Shown: piece after piece, positions 44,667 through 53,855 of the stretch
Layout of the letters: every line of letters begins with the position of its first letter
How positions within the stretch are numbered: the first letter of the stretch is position 1
Source of the DNA: a virus
DNA length: 64,000 nt
Virus record (IMG/VR): IMGVR_UViG_3300046170_000519
Location: 141,858 to 205,857 of that record
Reading direction: 5' to 3' (one strand)
The notes under the pieces: generated by a model
Seen by the model: the letters and a program-made list of their open reading frames with translations, nothing else
The model's database searches: none
Told to the model about the DNA's origin: nothing
Translations under genes and position numbers: made by a program

Positions 44667-46208
44667 TTATTTCCAGTGTAATATTCCAGAGAATATACCG
44701 TAACCTTTATGTAAAACTCCTTTAGTCATTGCGTTTGGAGTTTTTGATAACATTGGATTATAATATCCAGGCCCCTTACCTGCTAAATTAAACTGAACAG
44801 AGTCTGCTACGAATGTTTGACCACAACCAACAGCTACTGGACCACAAGCTAATGTATACTCTGGATTAATATCGAAATCTGCACTTCCACCAATTCTAGG
44901 CTTCCAAGATTTACAATCTAATTCCTGATTAAAAATATTAGTTATTTCCCACTGATCTGCGCCGCTTAAAGTCAAACCTACTACCCCCGCATTCCATAAA
45001 CTAACAACTATCCCCCCTTCTCCAGCACCAACTCCAGTAGGAAAAGCTCCTATAGTTTCTGTTGAAAAACTTCTATTAACTGAACAAGTTTGATCTACAG
45101 CTCTAGTAGCTGGATTCACAAGATTAACTTGCTTTGCAGCATATGCCCCGCTATAAAATGTAAAATTAGTGAAATCGAAACAAGAAACAGAATCATCTAT
45201 GCAAAAATTTTGAGAAGTGTTGAATGTTTTAATTGATGATGAATTTTTAAATAGCGATCCGCTATACCCATTGGTTGCAGTAGTAAAATAACAATCATCT
45301 TTATAAAAATCTATTGCAGTGCAGACCCCACCTCCAAAATCTTCTTTAGAAAAATTTACTTGACCTGATGAATTTTCCTGAACTTCTATTTTGAATGCTC
45401 CTGAGTCTGTAGCTACATAACAAATATAATTTTCTCTATCACTTGCCATATCTGTAACATTTCCGCACGGTATAGTCTTTACTAGGCTCGAATTTAAATC
45501 TGATCCTTGACTTATTTTCACCATATCATAAATTAACACTCCTTTTCCAGTCTTTGAGCCAGGAAAATTTGTTCCCAATTCAGGCTGATATAGTTCTTTT
45601 TCAAAATCATTAGCTGGTTCGGGTGGCGGAGTGTATCCGCATGTACCAACTAATATATATTGACCAATTACTCCAACCCTGTAAGCTATTGCTCCAACAT
45701 TTTGAAGTAATGTACTATCATCTCCAGTTATTATATCATAAAACCCTACTCCCGCTTCCCCCATAGCATAAACAATAGTTTCTTGATGAAAAAATTCTGC
45801 CCCATAAATTCCATTAAAATCATCAAACCCATACCTCATGCCTTTTTCGTCCCCTCCCCAAAATTGCCCTAAACTTTTTAAAGCTCCGTCAAAAATCTGA
45901 TCTTCACCTGATCCATGTCCTCCACCAATGGTTGCTTTATGACTCATCGATCCTTCTTCTATTTTGTACAAAAAACCTCCAGATGATCCGCATGAAGCTA
46001 TTAAATGTTTTCCGTCCGATTTTAGGTCGTAAATAAAATTAGCATTTAAACTGCCTGAAGACTGTAAATCGTCATTCACCCTACTAGCGAAACTTGGTGA
46101 ATTTAAATAAGGTTGTGTTGAGGAAGCTGGGCTACCTAAATAATTTACAGCTCCACCTGTTACCCCATGTTTTTTACAAACACTACTACAGCAACACCCT
46201 AAAGTCAT
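44667..46208 (-). CDS. Propeller-like virion protein, last gene of the tail operon
   Basis: This 513-aa protein starts MTLGCCCSSVCKKHG with a Cys cluster. The rest is made of short Gly/Ser-rich strands of similar length (for example IYDLKSDGKHLIASCG, YRVGVIGQYILVGTCG, MASDRENYICYVATDSG, GEGGIVVSLWNAGVVG). This pattern of repeated strand-turn units resembles a beta-propeller of WD40/quinoprotein type. No catalytic motif is seen. It is coupled to the 93-aa gene (TAATG) and is the downstream end of the operon that begins with the tape measure gene, so a baseplate or tail-tip role is likely. Confidence 0.55.
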   Translation of the reverse strand: MTLGCCCSSVCKKHGVTGGAVNYLGSPASSTQPYLNSPSFASRVNDDLQSSGSLNANFIYDLKSDGKHLIASCGSSGGFLYKIEEGSMSHKATIGGGHGSGEDQIFDGALKSLGQFWGGDEKGMRYGFDDFNGIYGAEFFHQETIVYAMGEAGVGFYDIITGDDSTLLQNVGAIAYRVGVIGQYILVGTCGYTPPPEPANDFEKELYQPELGTNFPGSKTGKGVLIYDMVKISQGSDLNSSLVKTIPCGNVTDMASDRENYICYVATDSGAFKIEVQENSSGQVNFSKEDFGGGVCTAIDFYKDDCYFTTATNGYSGSLFKNSSSIKTFNTSQNFCIDDSVSCFDFTNFTFYSGAYAAKQVNLVNPATRAVDQTCSVNRSFSTETIGAFPTGVGAGEGGIVVSLWNAGVVGLTLSGADQWEITNIFNQELDCKSWKPRIGGSADFDINPEYTLACGPVAVGCGQTFVADSVQFNLAGKGPGYYNPMLSKTPNAMTKGVLHKGYGIFSGILHWK

Positions 46209-46489
46209 TACTCATTATTTTCTTGTTCTGCGACAGCTTCTGATGCAAGCACAACTATATTGTATTTATTTCCGCTATCATCACAATATTTTACTTTTCT
46301 AAATTTCATTGTTAGATCTTTATCTTCTGTGTCAGATTGCTTAAATTCAATATCTACAATTTGATCAGATCTTGCATCAAAATTTATATAATCTTCATGT
46401 GAAGACTCCATACCAAGTACGTAATTAGCGGCTCCACCTTTTTCCGATATGGATACATAATAACCCGCACTTGAACTCATTGGTTGCAT
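46208..46489 (-). CDS. Small tail-operon protein of unknown function, 93 aa
   Basis: This small protein (MQPMSSSAGYYVSISEKGG...) has beta-rich character and an acidic C-terminus (SEAVAEQENNE). Its stop overlaps the next start by one base in a TAATG arrangement, and its own start lies 1 nt after the stop of the 837-aa gene. This coupling makes it a real gene. It is perhaps a small tail-tip or chaperone-like component. Confidence 0.65.
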   Translation of the reverse strand: MQPMSSSAGYYVSISEKGGAANYVLGMESSHEDYINFDARSDQIVDIEFKQSDTEDKDLTMKFRKVKYCDDSGNKYNIVVLASEAVAEQENNE

Positions 46490-46490
46490 A

Positions 46491-49004
46491 TTATCTATTT
46501 AGTAAGTTTTTTATTCTTGATGTTGTAAATTTTCTATAGTCTCTTAATTTAGCTTTTTCAGAAAAAACATACGAAGCTGTTAATTTTCCATCCACTACAT
46601 TTATAGACATTGAATCAACATATTTTAAATTATCTGGAGTTATCTCTAACATTTCATTTACTAATGAAAAAGACATTTTTTGTATATACGGAACCCCATA
46701 CACTGCATCACCACATTCATAGTTATATTGTTGAATTAAATATTCACTATCTTGGTTTACTCTAACAAAAGAATTCTGGTTTTGATCTTCCATCCAGGAG
46801 TAATCAATTTTTGTATGTTTTGTTCCTCTATTTAGAAGCCAAGCATCCGAAGGAGGCTCTTCCCCCTGTTTCCAATTTGTTTTACAACCTGTCCATGAAC
46901 TCTTCCTATATACTATAGGTTGAGCCGCCATACGGCTTCTCTGAATCTCTGGGTCAGATTGATCCCAGGGCTGTCTTCTTCCATCTGATCCTACATTAGC
47001 TCTTTCATAATAAACACCAGTTTGTTTAGTTCCAGAATAATGAGCTGTTCCACCCGACGCTCTTCTTTCTTTTTGGCTCTGTATCGCATCTACAGCTGTA
47101 TTTAAAAAATCTTGAGCAACTTGTTTTAATTCTGTCTTATTTACACATGCAACTCCATTGAATCGTTCTCCTTCTTCAGCTCTTACGGAAGGAGATGTGT
47201 CTATTTTCGTCTCTAACCCTAAATAATTCACATCGCTTGCGTCTATGGTTGGCATTGGTAATGGCCCATAATCAATGGCAACAACACCTTGGGTGAAATT
47301 ATATTCATCATCATTTCCTCCTATACCTATTTGATCACCCACCGTAGTACCTTTATCAGCCGAACAGGCTACTCCCAATGACTCTATATCCGCAGTACCA
47401 GGAACAAACATTAATGAACCTCCACTAGTTGTGACCCAAGATCTTGACCCTAAAGGGGAATCGGCAGTCCCAAAATTTTCAAAACCAGCTGATTGCAGAT
47501 TTCCAAACATAGCACTTTCTCCATCAGTGTCTCCTTGAGCTGTTATATCTTTACCATCAATTGTAGAAGAATACCAAATTCTATCAGTATTCTGATAGGC
47601 GCATACATGACTATCTTCAGCTGTACCTGAAACACCCAGCTCCTGTCTTGCTCTTTCTAAAAAATCTGCACCTTTAAGTTTGTCATTTACATTTTTATAA
47701 TACGTTCCATCCATTCCATAAACTGTTCTAGCCCAATCACCATCTATCTCTTCAGCTTCTGAGCATACCACAGCAACTCCAAGCTCTTGAAAAACAGGAT
47801 GATCTCCAATCAGATACCAGGCTAGCTCTTTATCATCCGCCTCATCTCCAGCCGATAAAGAACTTGATAAATCAACATCATCGCTTATAAACCTTAATTT
47901 AGGCACAGCTCTAAAACTTCCTGAATCATTATAAGCTGGAGCTTCGTCTTCAATATCATAGTCCGTTTCTCTAGGATATCGCCCAGGTCTTCTGCTCAAC
48001 TTTTGATATGAATGAGACACAGCTAAAGAATAATCTGTTTCTATTGACGAAGAAATCGCATTATCAGGAACTGTAATCCCTTCATCCTCCATAGCTTCTA
48101 TTTTTCCACTTATTTCCGTAAAATCAAAATATTTTGCCCCCCAAAAAGAATTAGAAGTAAAACTTTTTCCAAAAGCATTACCGATCCCACTAAGAACATC
48201 TGCAAAAGTTCCAGCATCATTAAATAAGCCAGTAAACCCTTCTGCATTTTCTATTTCTATATTCAAGCCTGCATTATTTTTTAAAAACTCTTCTATTTCT
48301 CTTTTTAAACCTCTTTCCCCTGCTTTTACTATTGAGGTTCCCGCATTAAAACTATAATAAAAAGATCCATACTCAACATAAGGATGAGGTATTCCTGGCG
48401 TATGATTTTTCTTATACGAATCCCTAGAATAACCGTTTATTCCAGAAACGTTATCAAAGGATACTGATTTCCAGTTTCTGGTAACAATTGAGCCATCAAC
48501 CCTAACATAACCATATCCGTTATTTATTTTATGATACCTACTCCCTTTATGCCCCCATAAAAAACTTCTCTCCACAAGAACATCCCTTTGTCTTCCATCT
48601 AAATATCCACTCGTAGTACCCGTAACATTAAACCACTCTCTCCCTAATAACAAATCAGCAAATGATTCCGCTCCATTGTAACTATCTCCAGGAGCTACAA
48701 AAAATGAGTTAAACTTTAACCACACAGAATCTATAAAAGTGCATGTTGTAATTACTCCAGATGAAGATTTTGCTGTTTGTATAGATACTAACTCCCAGCT
48801 TTCAGAGTTCCCAAAATTAAGACCAAACTCTTCAACTTCCTTTAGTGCGGTTGAAGCTAATTCTTTATGTTGCTGAATTCCTGTTTCAGGATCTCCAATT
48901 AGGCTAATTTCTAAAGTAGGCCCATTACTTGGAGACATTGTTAAATTTATACCTTGAAATTTACTACAAAAAGCATCACTTTTCTTGATTACACAGCTAC
49001 TCAT
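46491..49004 (-). CDS. Large tail-associated structural protein, 837 aa
   Basis: This is a large acidic, Gly/Ser/Asp-rich protein that I do not recognise. It starts MSSCVIKKSDAFCSKFQGIN and lacks membrane segments. The C-terminal stretch (about residues 770-837: MSFSLVNEMLEITPDNLKYV, then YVFSEKAKLRDYRKF) has a pattern of alternating strands and a helix that also appears in the neighbouring genes (SYSFTNKEKVQDFKN in the 546-aa gene). The downstream proteins may therefore share a fold. It is translationally coupled to the upstream gene (TAATG) and probably forms part of the tail tip or baseplate. Confidence 0.55.
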   Translation of the reverse strand: MSSCVIKKSDAFCSKFQGINLTMSPSNGPTLEISLIGDPETGIQQHKELASTALKEVEEFGLNFGNSESWELVSIQTAKSSSGVITTCTFIDSVWLKFNSFFVAPGDSYNGAESFADLLLGREWFNVTGTTSGYLDGRQRDVLVERSFLWGHKGSRYHKINNGYGYVRVDGSIVTRNWKSVSFDNVSGINGYSRDSYKKNHTPGIPHPYVEYGSFYYSFNAGTSIVKAGERGLKREIEEFLKNNAGLNIEIENAEGFTGLFNDAGTFADVLSGIGNAFGKSFTSNSFWGAKYFDFTEISGKIEAMEDEGITVPDNAISSSIETDYSLAVSHSYQKLSRRPGRYPRETDYDIEDEAPAYNDSGSFRAVPKLRFISDDVDLSSSLSAGDEADDKELAWYLIGDHPVFQELGVAVVCSEAEEIDGDWARTVYGMDGTYYKNVNDKLKGADFLERARQELGVSGTAEDSHVCAYQNTDRIWYSSTIDGKDITAQGDTDGESAMFGNLQSAGFENFGTADSPLGSRSWVTTSGGSLMFVPGTADIESLGVACSADKGTTVGDQIGIGGNDDEYNFTQGVVAIDYGPLPMPTIDASDVNYLGLETKIDTSPSVRAEEGERFNGVACVNKTELKQVAQDFLNTAVDAIQSQKERRASGGTAHYSGTKQTGVYYERANVGSDGRRQPWDQSDPEIQRSRMAAQPIVYRKSSWTGCKTNWKQGEEPPSDAWLLNRGTKHTKIDYSWMEDQNQNSFVRVNQDSEYLIQQYNYECGDAVYGVPYIQKMSFSLVNEMLEITPDNLKYVDSMSINVVDGKLTASYVFSEKAKLRDYRKFTTSRIKNLLNR

Positions 49005-50644
49005 TATACATACCCCTTGTAATATGTTCTACTTTGACTAAAACTACAATACTGAGAATTTTCATTAAAAGAGTTAGACTCTGTTTCTATATTACTATAG
49101 TAAGAGCCAAACAAGTCATTTTCAATAGATAAAAATTTTTCATCAGCTTTTTCTTTTAATTTATTTATAGCCTGATCTTTTGTTAAACTTTTATCTGTAT
49201 AATTTCCACTAACTTCTACAGAAACAGTTCCTACGGTTATCCCATGTTTTGTAACTATATATTTATCCATTCCACCTCCAAAATTCATATCAACAGAGTA
49301 TCTATCCACAACATCATTAATTTCACAACTTAAATTTAAATTTTTAAAATCTTGAACTTTTTCTTTGTTAGTAAAAGAGTAGGAGAAGGATATAACCCCA
49401 TTAGACTCCTGTTCATCTATTTGTCTGGATTCTGGTTCCTGATTTAAAGTAATTCCCGAAAAAATTAAATTTAAAGACTCTTGAGCTTCTTGATGAATCC
49501 AGCTTCCATAAGAACTTGAATCATATGGCTTATTTTCAAATTCATTTTTAACCATCGCCCATCTACTTTCATTTCTTCCACTAGCTGTAATCTCTCCATC
49601 TACAGAGACTTCAAATACTCCTCCCTCCTTTTCTGATATATCCACTGAGCTTTGAATGCCAATACCGCATGAATTTCTAAATGAATTTTTTTCAAAAGTC
49701 ATTCTAAATTTTATTAAATTAACTTCTTCAACTTCTGAAATTTGTATTTGTTGTGGGATGTCTGAATAATTTAAATCTGCAGTTTTTTCTATTAGCTTCT
49801 GATGAAAATCAATTTCTTTAAATTTTTCTTGAACATCTGAAAAATTAAATTCCATTCCTAATTGTAGACTGCCTGACAAATTTGCTGTCTGAATTTCCCC
49901 AAATGAATTAGCTTCATCTATTATTAAACTAAAAATTCCTAAATCATCATTACTAGATTCTTTATTAGCTAAAAAAGTTCTTTGAACATTAAAGTTGTTT
50001 TTTAATCTATCGATGGATTCAACCCTATTTATTGAATGTAAATTTAAACCATTAAACTCTTCTGGTAGATTTATATCTTGAGACTCAATTGATTGAACAA
50101 AATCTATAGCATTCTGTAAAGCGTTAGATATACTGGATTCATTATTTTGATTTATTCCTGAATAGTTTTTTGTGTTTAATCCATCAGCTGATATAGTTTG
50201 ATCAATAGTATAATTTCCGTTTTCGTCTCTGGATATCTCTATAGAGTTAATTGGTTGTGTAACACCATAAAACTCTTTATACATTAGTTCATCATAAGAA
50301 TGAATTTCTATTGAATAATTCAATACGCCAGCATAATTAGCTGCTGGAAAATCAATTTTAGCTATTTCAACAATTTTTCTTTCGAATATTATTTTAGAAC
50401 CATCTATTATTTTTAAATTCTTAAAATTTTCAGAAAAATTATCAATAATTTTATCTCTCTTTGATGATAGTGTTGATATTTTATCACAGCTGTCTGAGTT
50501 AATTAAACCATGCAAAATAACAATTTCTTTCATCCCAATTTTTTTTCCAAAAACAACGTTTTCGGATGAAAACTCAACTGATGGTGTAGCTATGGACTCA
50601 TCATTAAATATATTCTTATTATTATATAAAATTTCAACACTCAT
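49004..50644 (-). CDS. Tail-associated structural protein, 546 aa
   Basis: The protein starts MSVEILYNNKNIFNDESIATPSV and is Asn/Ser/Glu-rich. It contains several segments with alternating strand patterns (VNLIKFRMTFEKNSF, GVFEVSVDGEITASG, ISFSYSFTNKEKVQ). The early part (FGKKIGMKEIVILHGLI) looks like the structured N-terminal domain of a tail or baseplate protein. The family is not recognised. It follows a 1067-aa gene by one base (TAA A ATG) and overlaps the next gene by 1 nt, so all are one transcription unit. Confidence 0.55.
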   Translation of the reverse strand: MSVEILYNNKNIFNDESIATPSVEFSSENVVFGKKIGMKEIVILHGLINSDSCDKISTLSSKRDKIIDNFSENFKNLKIIDGSKIIFERKIVEIAKIDFPAANYAGVLNYSIEIHSYDELMYKEFYGVTQPINSIEISRDENGNYTIDQTISADGLNTKNYSGINQNNESSISNALQNAIDFVQSIESQDINLPEEFNGLNLHSINRVESIDRLKNNFNVQRTFLANKESSNDDLGIFSLIIDEANSFGEIQTANLSGSLQLGMEFNFSDVQEKFKEIDFHQKLIEKTADLNYSDIPQQIQISEVEEVNLIKFRMTFEKNSFRNSCGIGIQSSVDISEKEGGVFEVSVDGEITASGRNESRWAMVKNEFENKPYDSSSYGSWIHQEAQESLNLIFSGITLNQEPESRQIDEQESNGVISFSYSFTNKEKVQDFKNLNLSCEINDVVDRYSVDMNFGGGMDKYIVTKHGITVGTVSVEVSGNYTDKSLTKDQAINKLKEKADEKFLSIENDLFGSYYSNIETESNSFNENSQYCSFSQSRTYYKGYV

Positions 50645-50645
50645 T

Positions 50646-53600
50646 TTATGTAGTTTGGGTTTCTGTTGATGTTGGGCAGCTCTGTAAATATTCTACATAT
50701 GCGAAATTTATTTGCTCGTGCTCTGATAGACTGTATATACAGTTTTTAACTATATCATCAAAATGATATCGCTCGTCATTATATTCAGATCGTAAAAAGC
50801 AAGATTGTACCCCAATAACATCATAACAACCCTGCCCGCTACTATCTCCAAATTCATTTTCTGCCCTCTGGTTTATAGTTAAATTTTGACCATCCGCTGG
50901 TATTTCTAATTCAAGCACAGTACTTTGAGTCGCATTTAAACTAGAACAACTTTCAAATATCATAGGACCTGCAAAAAACTCTGTATTTGATAGATCAGGA
51001 TGAAAAGAATTATTTTCAGAATTTTGTGAAATTTTTGAATTATGATCATAATTAGAGTCTTTATGATTGTATTCAAATTGACCTAAATTTCTAAAACCTC
51101 CTATGAAATTAGAGTTATTGATAGTCTCTTGAACCAAATCTGCAACAGTTAGATTCCAAAACTTTGGAATATATATTGTATGAAAATCGCATCTTTGAGC
51201 TCCAAGATCAGGAGGAGATGCGCCAGCATCTGATTCAAAAATTAAATAGTTAAAAGCTTGACCTGATCCAGCTTTAACACAATCTTTTACTACATTATTT
51301 TCAGCCCAACTAGGATCTATAAGGAATGTTGGATCACCCGAAGAAAAGACAGAGCCTCCGTCATCCCAACATTTTTTACCTCCATATATATCGCCATCAG
51401 GGAAGAGTTTTGCAGCAGTATCATTCCAGTTTTCAGGAATATAAACTTCATGGAAAACTCTTGATGTTGTATAAGTATATGTAAAAGTTGGTTGAGTCCC
51501 TCCTTGTGTTGCACTGTAAGTTGGGGTTTCTAATATTACTGTATTTGTTTGAGTTAAAGATGGTGTATCTGTTATTGTTAAAGTTGGTGTTGGTTTTGGA
51601 GTTCCCAACTCTAAGTCAAAGTTCCATTTAAACCCCCCATCTGTTATTGGTGTGAATGCCACCCCTTCTTCTGATAATTGTGTTGTAAAAGAAGATGTTG
51701 GAGTTCTTTCGTGTAAAGATAAACTTAAATCAAATCCAAAATCAGGATCTACCGTATCAGTAGGCACTACACATTCGGAAAGGTCAACTATTTCTCTTGT
51801 ATAATTCAATACATCGTTCTGATAATCAAATTCATATATTTTTTCAGCAAGAAATATATTTTCAGACTCAGGGGAATTGCCTTCTAGTAAATTTTTACTC
51901 AAAAGGATAGCTTCTGCTGCATTTTTAATATTTTTAAGACCTTGACCCTTTTTCCCAGTAACTTGTATGTTTATTGTTCTTGTTTTAGCTGTTTGTAGAG
52001 CTCCTAATCTTTGTAAAAAAGTTGAACAGTTTACAAAAAAAGCTGCACCTTGTTGGGTTGATTCATTTTCAGTTATAGTTAGCTCGAACTTTTTAACCAC
52101 ATTTTCTATATCTGAGTTTGGCATAGTATAACCAACTTGATTTGAGAATTGCAGCGAAAATTCAAAACTTCCAGTCAGGTTATCTATTGATACTTGTTTC
52201 TCCACCTCCTTGAAAGTATTACTATAAGACCTTCTTGTGGCTATTTCAGATACTTGACTTGCAGATTGATTCACTACATTCTCTATAGCTTTTTTTGAAT
52301 TATTAATTCTTTCTGCCGTCGTTGAACCATGCCCAATAGATTCACCGTTAATAGTTATTAATTCAAACCCATCTTGTTCCTCTATTGATACATTACTATC
52401 TAGAATATATTTAAACGATCCAGATTTTTGAAATTTCGGGGAATTTGTATATTTTAATGATATATTTGCAGAATTTGTTCCGTATTGATAATTCACAGAG
52501 GAATACAAAGGCTCCTCAAAAATTTGATTTTCAACTCCAGGAGTTGCGCTAGGGCACTGATAAAAAAATTGTTTTGAATAACTATTTAATTTAGAAGATA
52601 TTCTTGAATTAGAAGAATTTAAAAAAGATTGCGTAAAACTCTTAAGTGAATTATCGCTTTCATCTTTTAAGTTTACTAATAAAGTATCTTCTGTAATTTC
52701 TATAAACCCTTCTTCTGTTACATTAATAGATACATCGCTACGAGTGGAGTACTCTTTATTACTATCCAACTTATCAATTCTTAAATTTCTACTAGAGTTA
52801 TATTTATTACTTATATGATCGAATGATTCACTTTTTCCAAAATCATTAAAATTAATAACATTTTTATATTCTCCTTGATATGTGTTTGAGAGTATAGGGT
52901 AATTTATACTAGATGAAAATATATTACTAGCAAATTCTCTAGATTTATTTATAGGTAATTCATTTGTTTTATATAAATATATATTATCAAAAAAAGTATT
53001 ATTATCTGTTGATGCAATTAGTTCAATTTTTACATCCTGATTAGCTACATTATTTATTTCAATATAGTGTTGTCCAGTAAACTCTTTTAAATCTAAAGTT
53101 TCTTGTTGAAATTTAACCTGACAATCGTTATAAGTCTGAGAATCTTGCCCTAAATAATCAAAATATAAAGAGTATCTTCCTGTTGTTAAATTTATAGTAA
53201 AACTTGATTTTTGATTTGCAGAAACTTTAATAGAACCATTTCCTTTTCCATTTAGGTTTTCTAGTGCTCTATCTTGCACTGAAGAGTTTGACCATATATT
53301 TTTTCTATTTTCCAGTAAAGATTCTCTTTTTTCAAAACTACAGGACACCGAATGCTGAATATCAAGAGAATTAGCTGATTCCGAAAAGCTAAAATTTTCT
53401 GAAAAATCTTTTAAATATTTTAAATCTTCATTTTGAAGACCTAATTGCTGGGCTGTTTTTATATTATTTTTATCGTTAGTTGTAAAATAAATTTCATCAA
53501 CACTTCCAGCTTCTATAATTTCTATTGATGCTGTAAAGTTAGCATCTCTAATAAATTCTCCAGATACAGCAAAACTAATAACAGAGCCTTCTCCATGACT

Positions 53601-53849
53601 TACTCCATTTATAAATATTTCTTGATTATCATTAATTATTGAATAATCAGAAGAAGATGATGATAACTCTTCAGAATTTAACCTTTTATATTCCTCAAAA
53701 ATACTTTCAACTCCAGAAGGGTTTTGTAAATCTAATAATAATCCAGATATTAGTATTTCTTTTTTGTTACTTTTAACATTTTCGTTCCCGATTTTTTCTA
53801 GAGAAGATGTTAAACTTAATAAGTTTACATTTTCAAATTGTATTGACAT
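50646..53849 (-). CDS. Large tail protein with Thr-Pro linker, 1067 aa
   Basis: The first gene after the tape measure gene starts MSIQFENVNLLSLTSSLEKIG. About 720 residues of beta-rich, Asn/Ser-rich sequence are followed by a Thr-Pro linker (about 750-790: TPTLTITDTPSLTQTNT) and a C-terminal domain with two related copies of a motif YIP-x-x-WN-x-T (YIPENWNDTAAKLF and YIPKFWNLTVADLV), each followed by Cys residues. The linker has the alternating-Thr character of the fibre stalks. Its Shine-Dalgarno site AGGAGG lies inside the end of the tape measure gene. It is likely a distal tail or baseplate hub component. Confidence 0.55.
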   Translation of the reverse strand: MSIQFENVNLLSLTSSLEKIGNENVKSNKKEILISGLLLDLQNPSGVESIFEEYKRLNSEELSSSSSDYSIINDNQEIFINGVSHGEGSVISFAVSGEFIRDANFTASIEIIEAGSVDEIYFTTNDKNNIKTAQQLGLQNEDLKYLKDFSENFSFSESANSLDIQHSVSCSFEKRESLLENRKNIWSNSSVQDRALENLNGKGNGSIKVSANQKSSFTINLTTGRYSLYFDYLGQDSQTYNDCQVKFQQETLDLKEFTGQHYIEINNVANQDVKIELIASTDNNTFFDNIYLYKTNELPINKSREFASNIFSSSINYPILSNTYQGEYKNVINFNDFGKSESFDHISNKYNSSRNLRIDKLDSNKEYSTRSDVSINVTEEGFIEITEDTLLVNLKDESDNSLKSFTQSFLNSSNSRISSKLNSYSKQFFYQCPSATPGVENQIFEEPLYSSVNYQYGTNSANISLKYTNSPKFQKSGSFKYILDSNVSIEEQDGFELITINGESIGHGSTTAERINNSKKAIENVVNQSASQVSEIATRRSYSNTFKEVEKQVSIDNLTGSFEFSLQFSNQVGYTMPNSDIENVVKKFELTITENESTQQGAAFFVNCSTFLQRLGALQTAKTRTINIQVTGKKGQGLKNIKNAAEAILLSKNLLEGNSPESENIFLAEKIYEFDYQNDVLNYTREIVDLSECVVPTDTVDPDFGFDLSLSLHERTPTSSFTTQLSEEGVAFTPITDGGFKWNFDLELGTPKPTPTLTITDTPSLTQTNTVILETPTYSATQGGTQPTFTYTYTTSRVFHEVYIPENWNDTAAKLFPDGDIYGGKKCWDDGGSVFSSGDPTFLIDPSWAENNVVKDCVKAGSGQAFNYLIFESDAGASPPDLGAQRCDFHTIYIPKFWNLTVADLVQETINNSNFIGGFRNLGQFEYNHKDSNYDHNSKISQNSENNSFHPDLSNTEFFAGPMIFESCSSLNATQSTVLELEIPADGQNLTINQRAENEFGDSSGQGCYDVIGVQSCFLRSEYNDERYHFDDIVKNCIYSLSEHEQINFAYVEYLQSCPTSTETQTT

Positions 53850-53855
53850 AATATA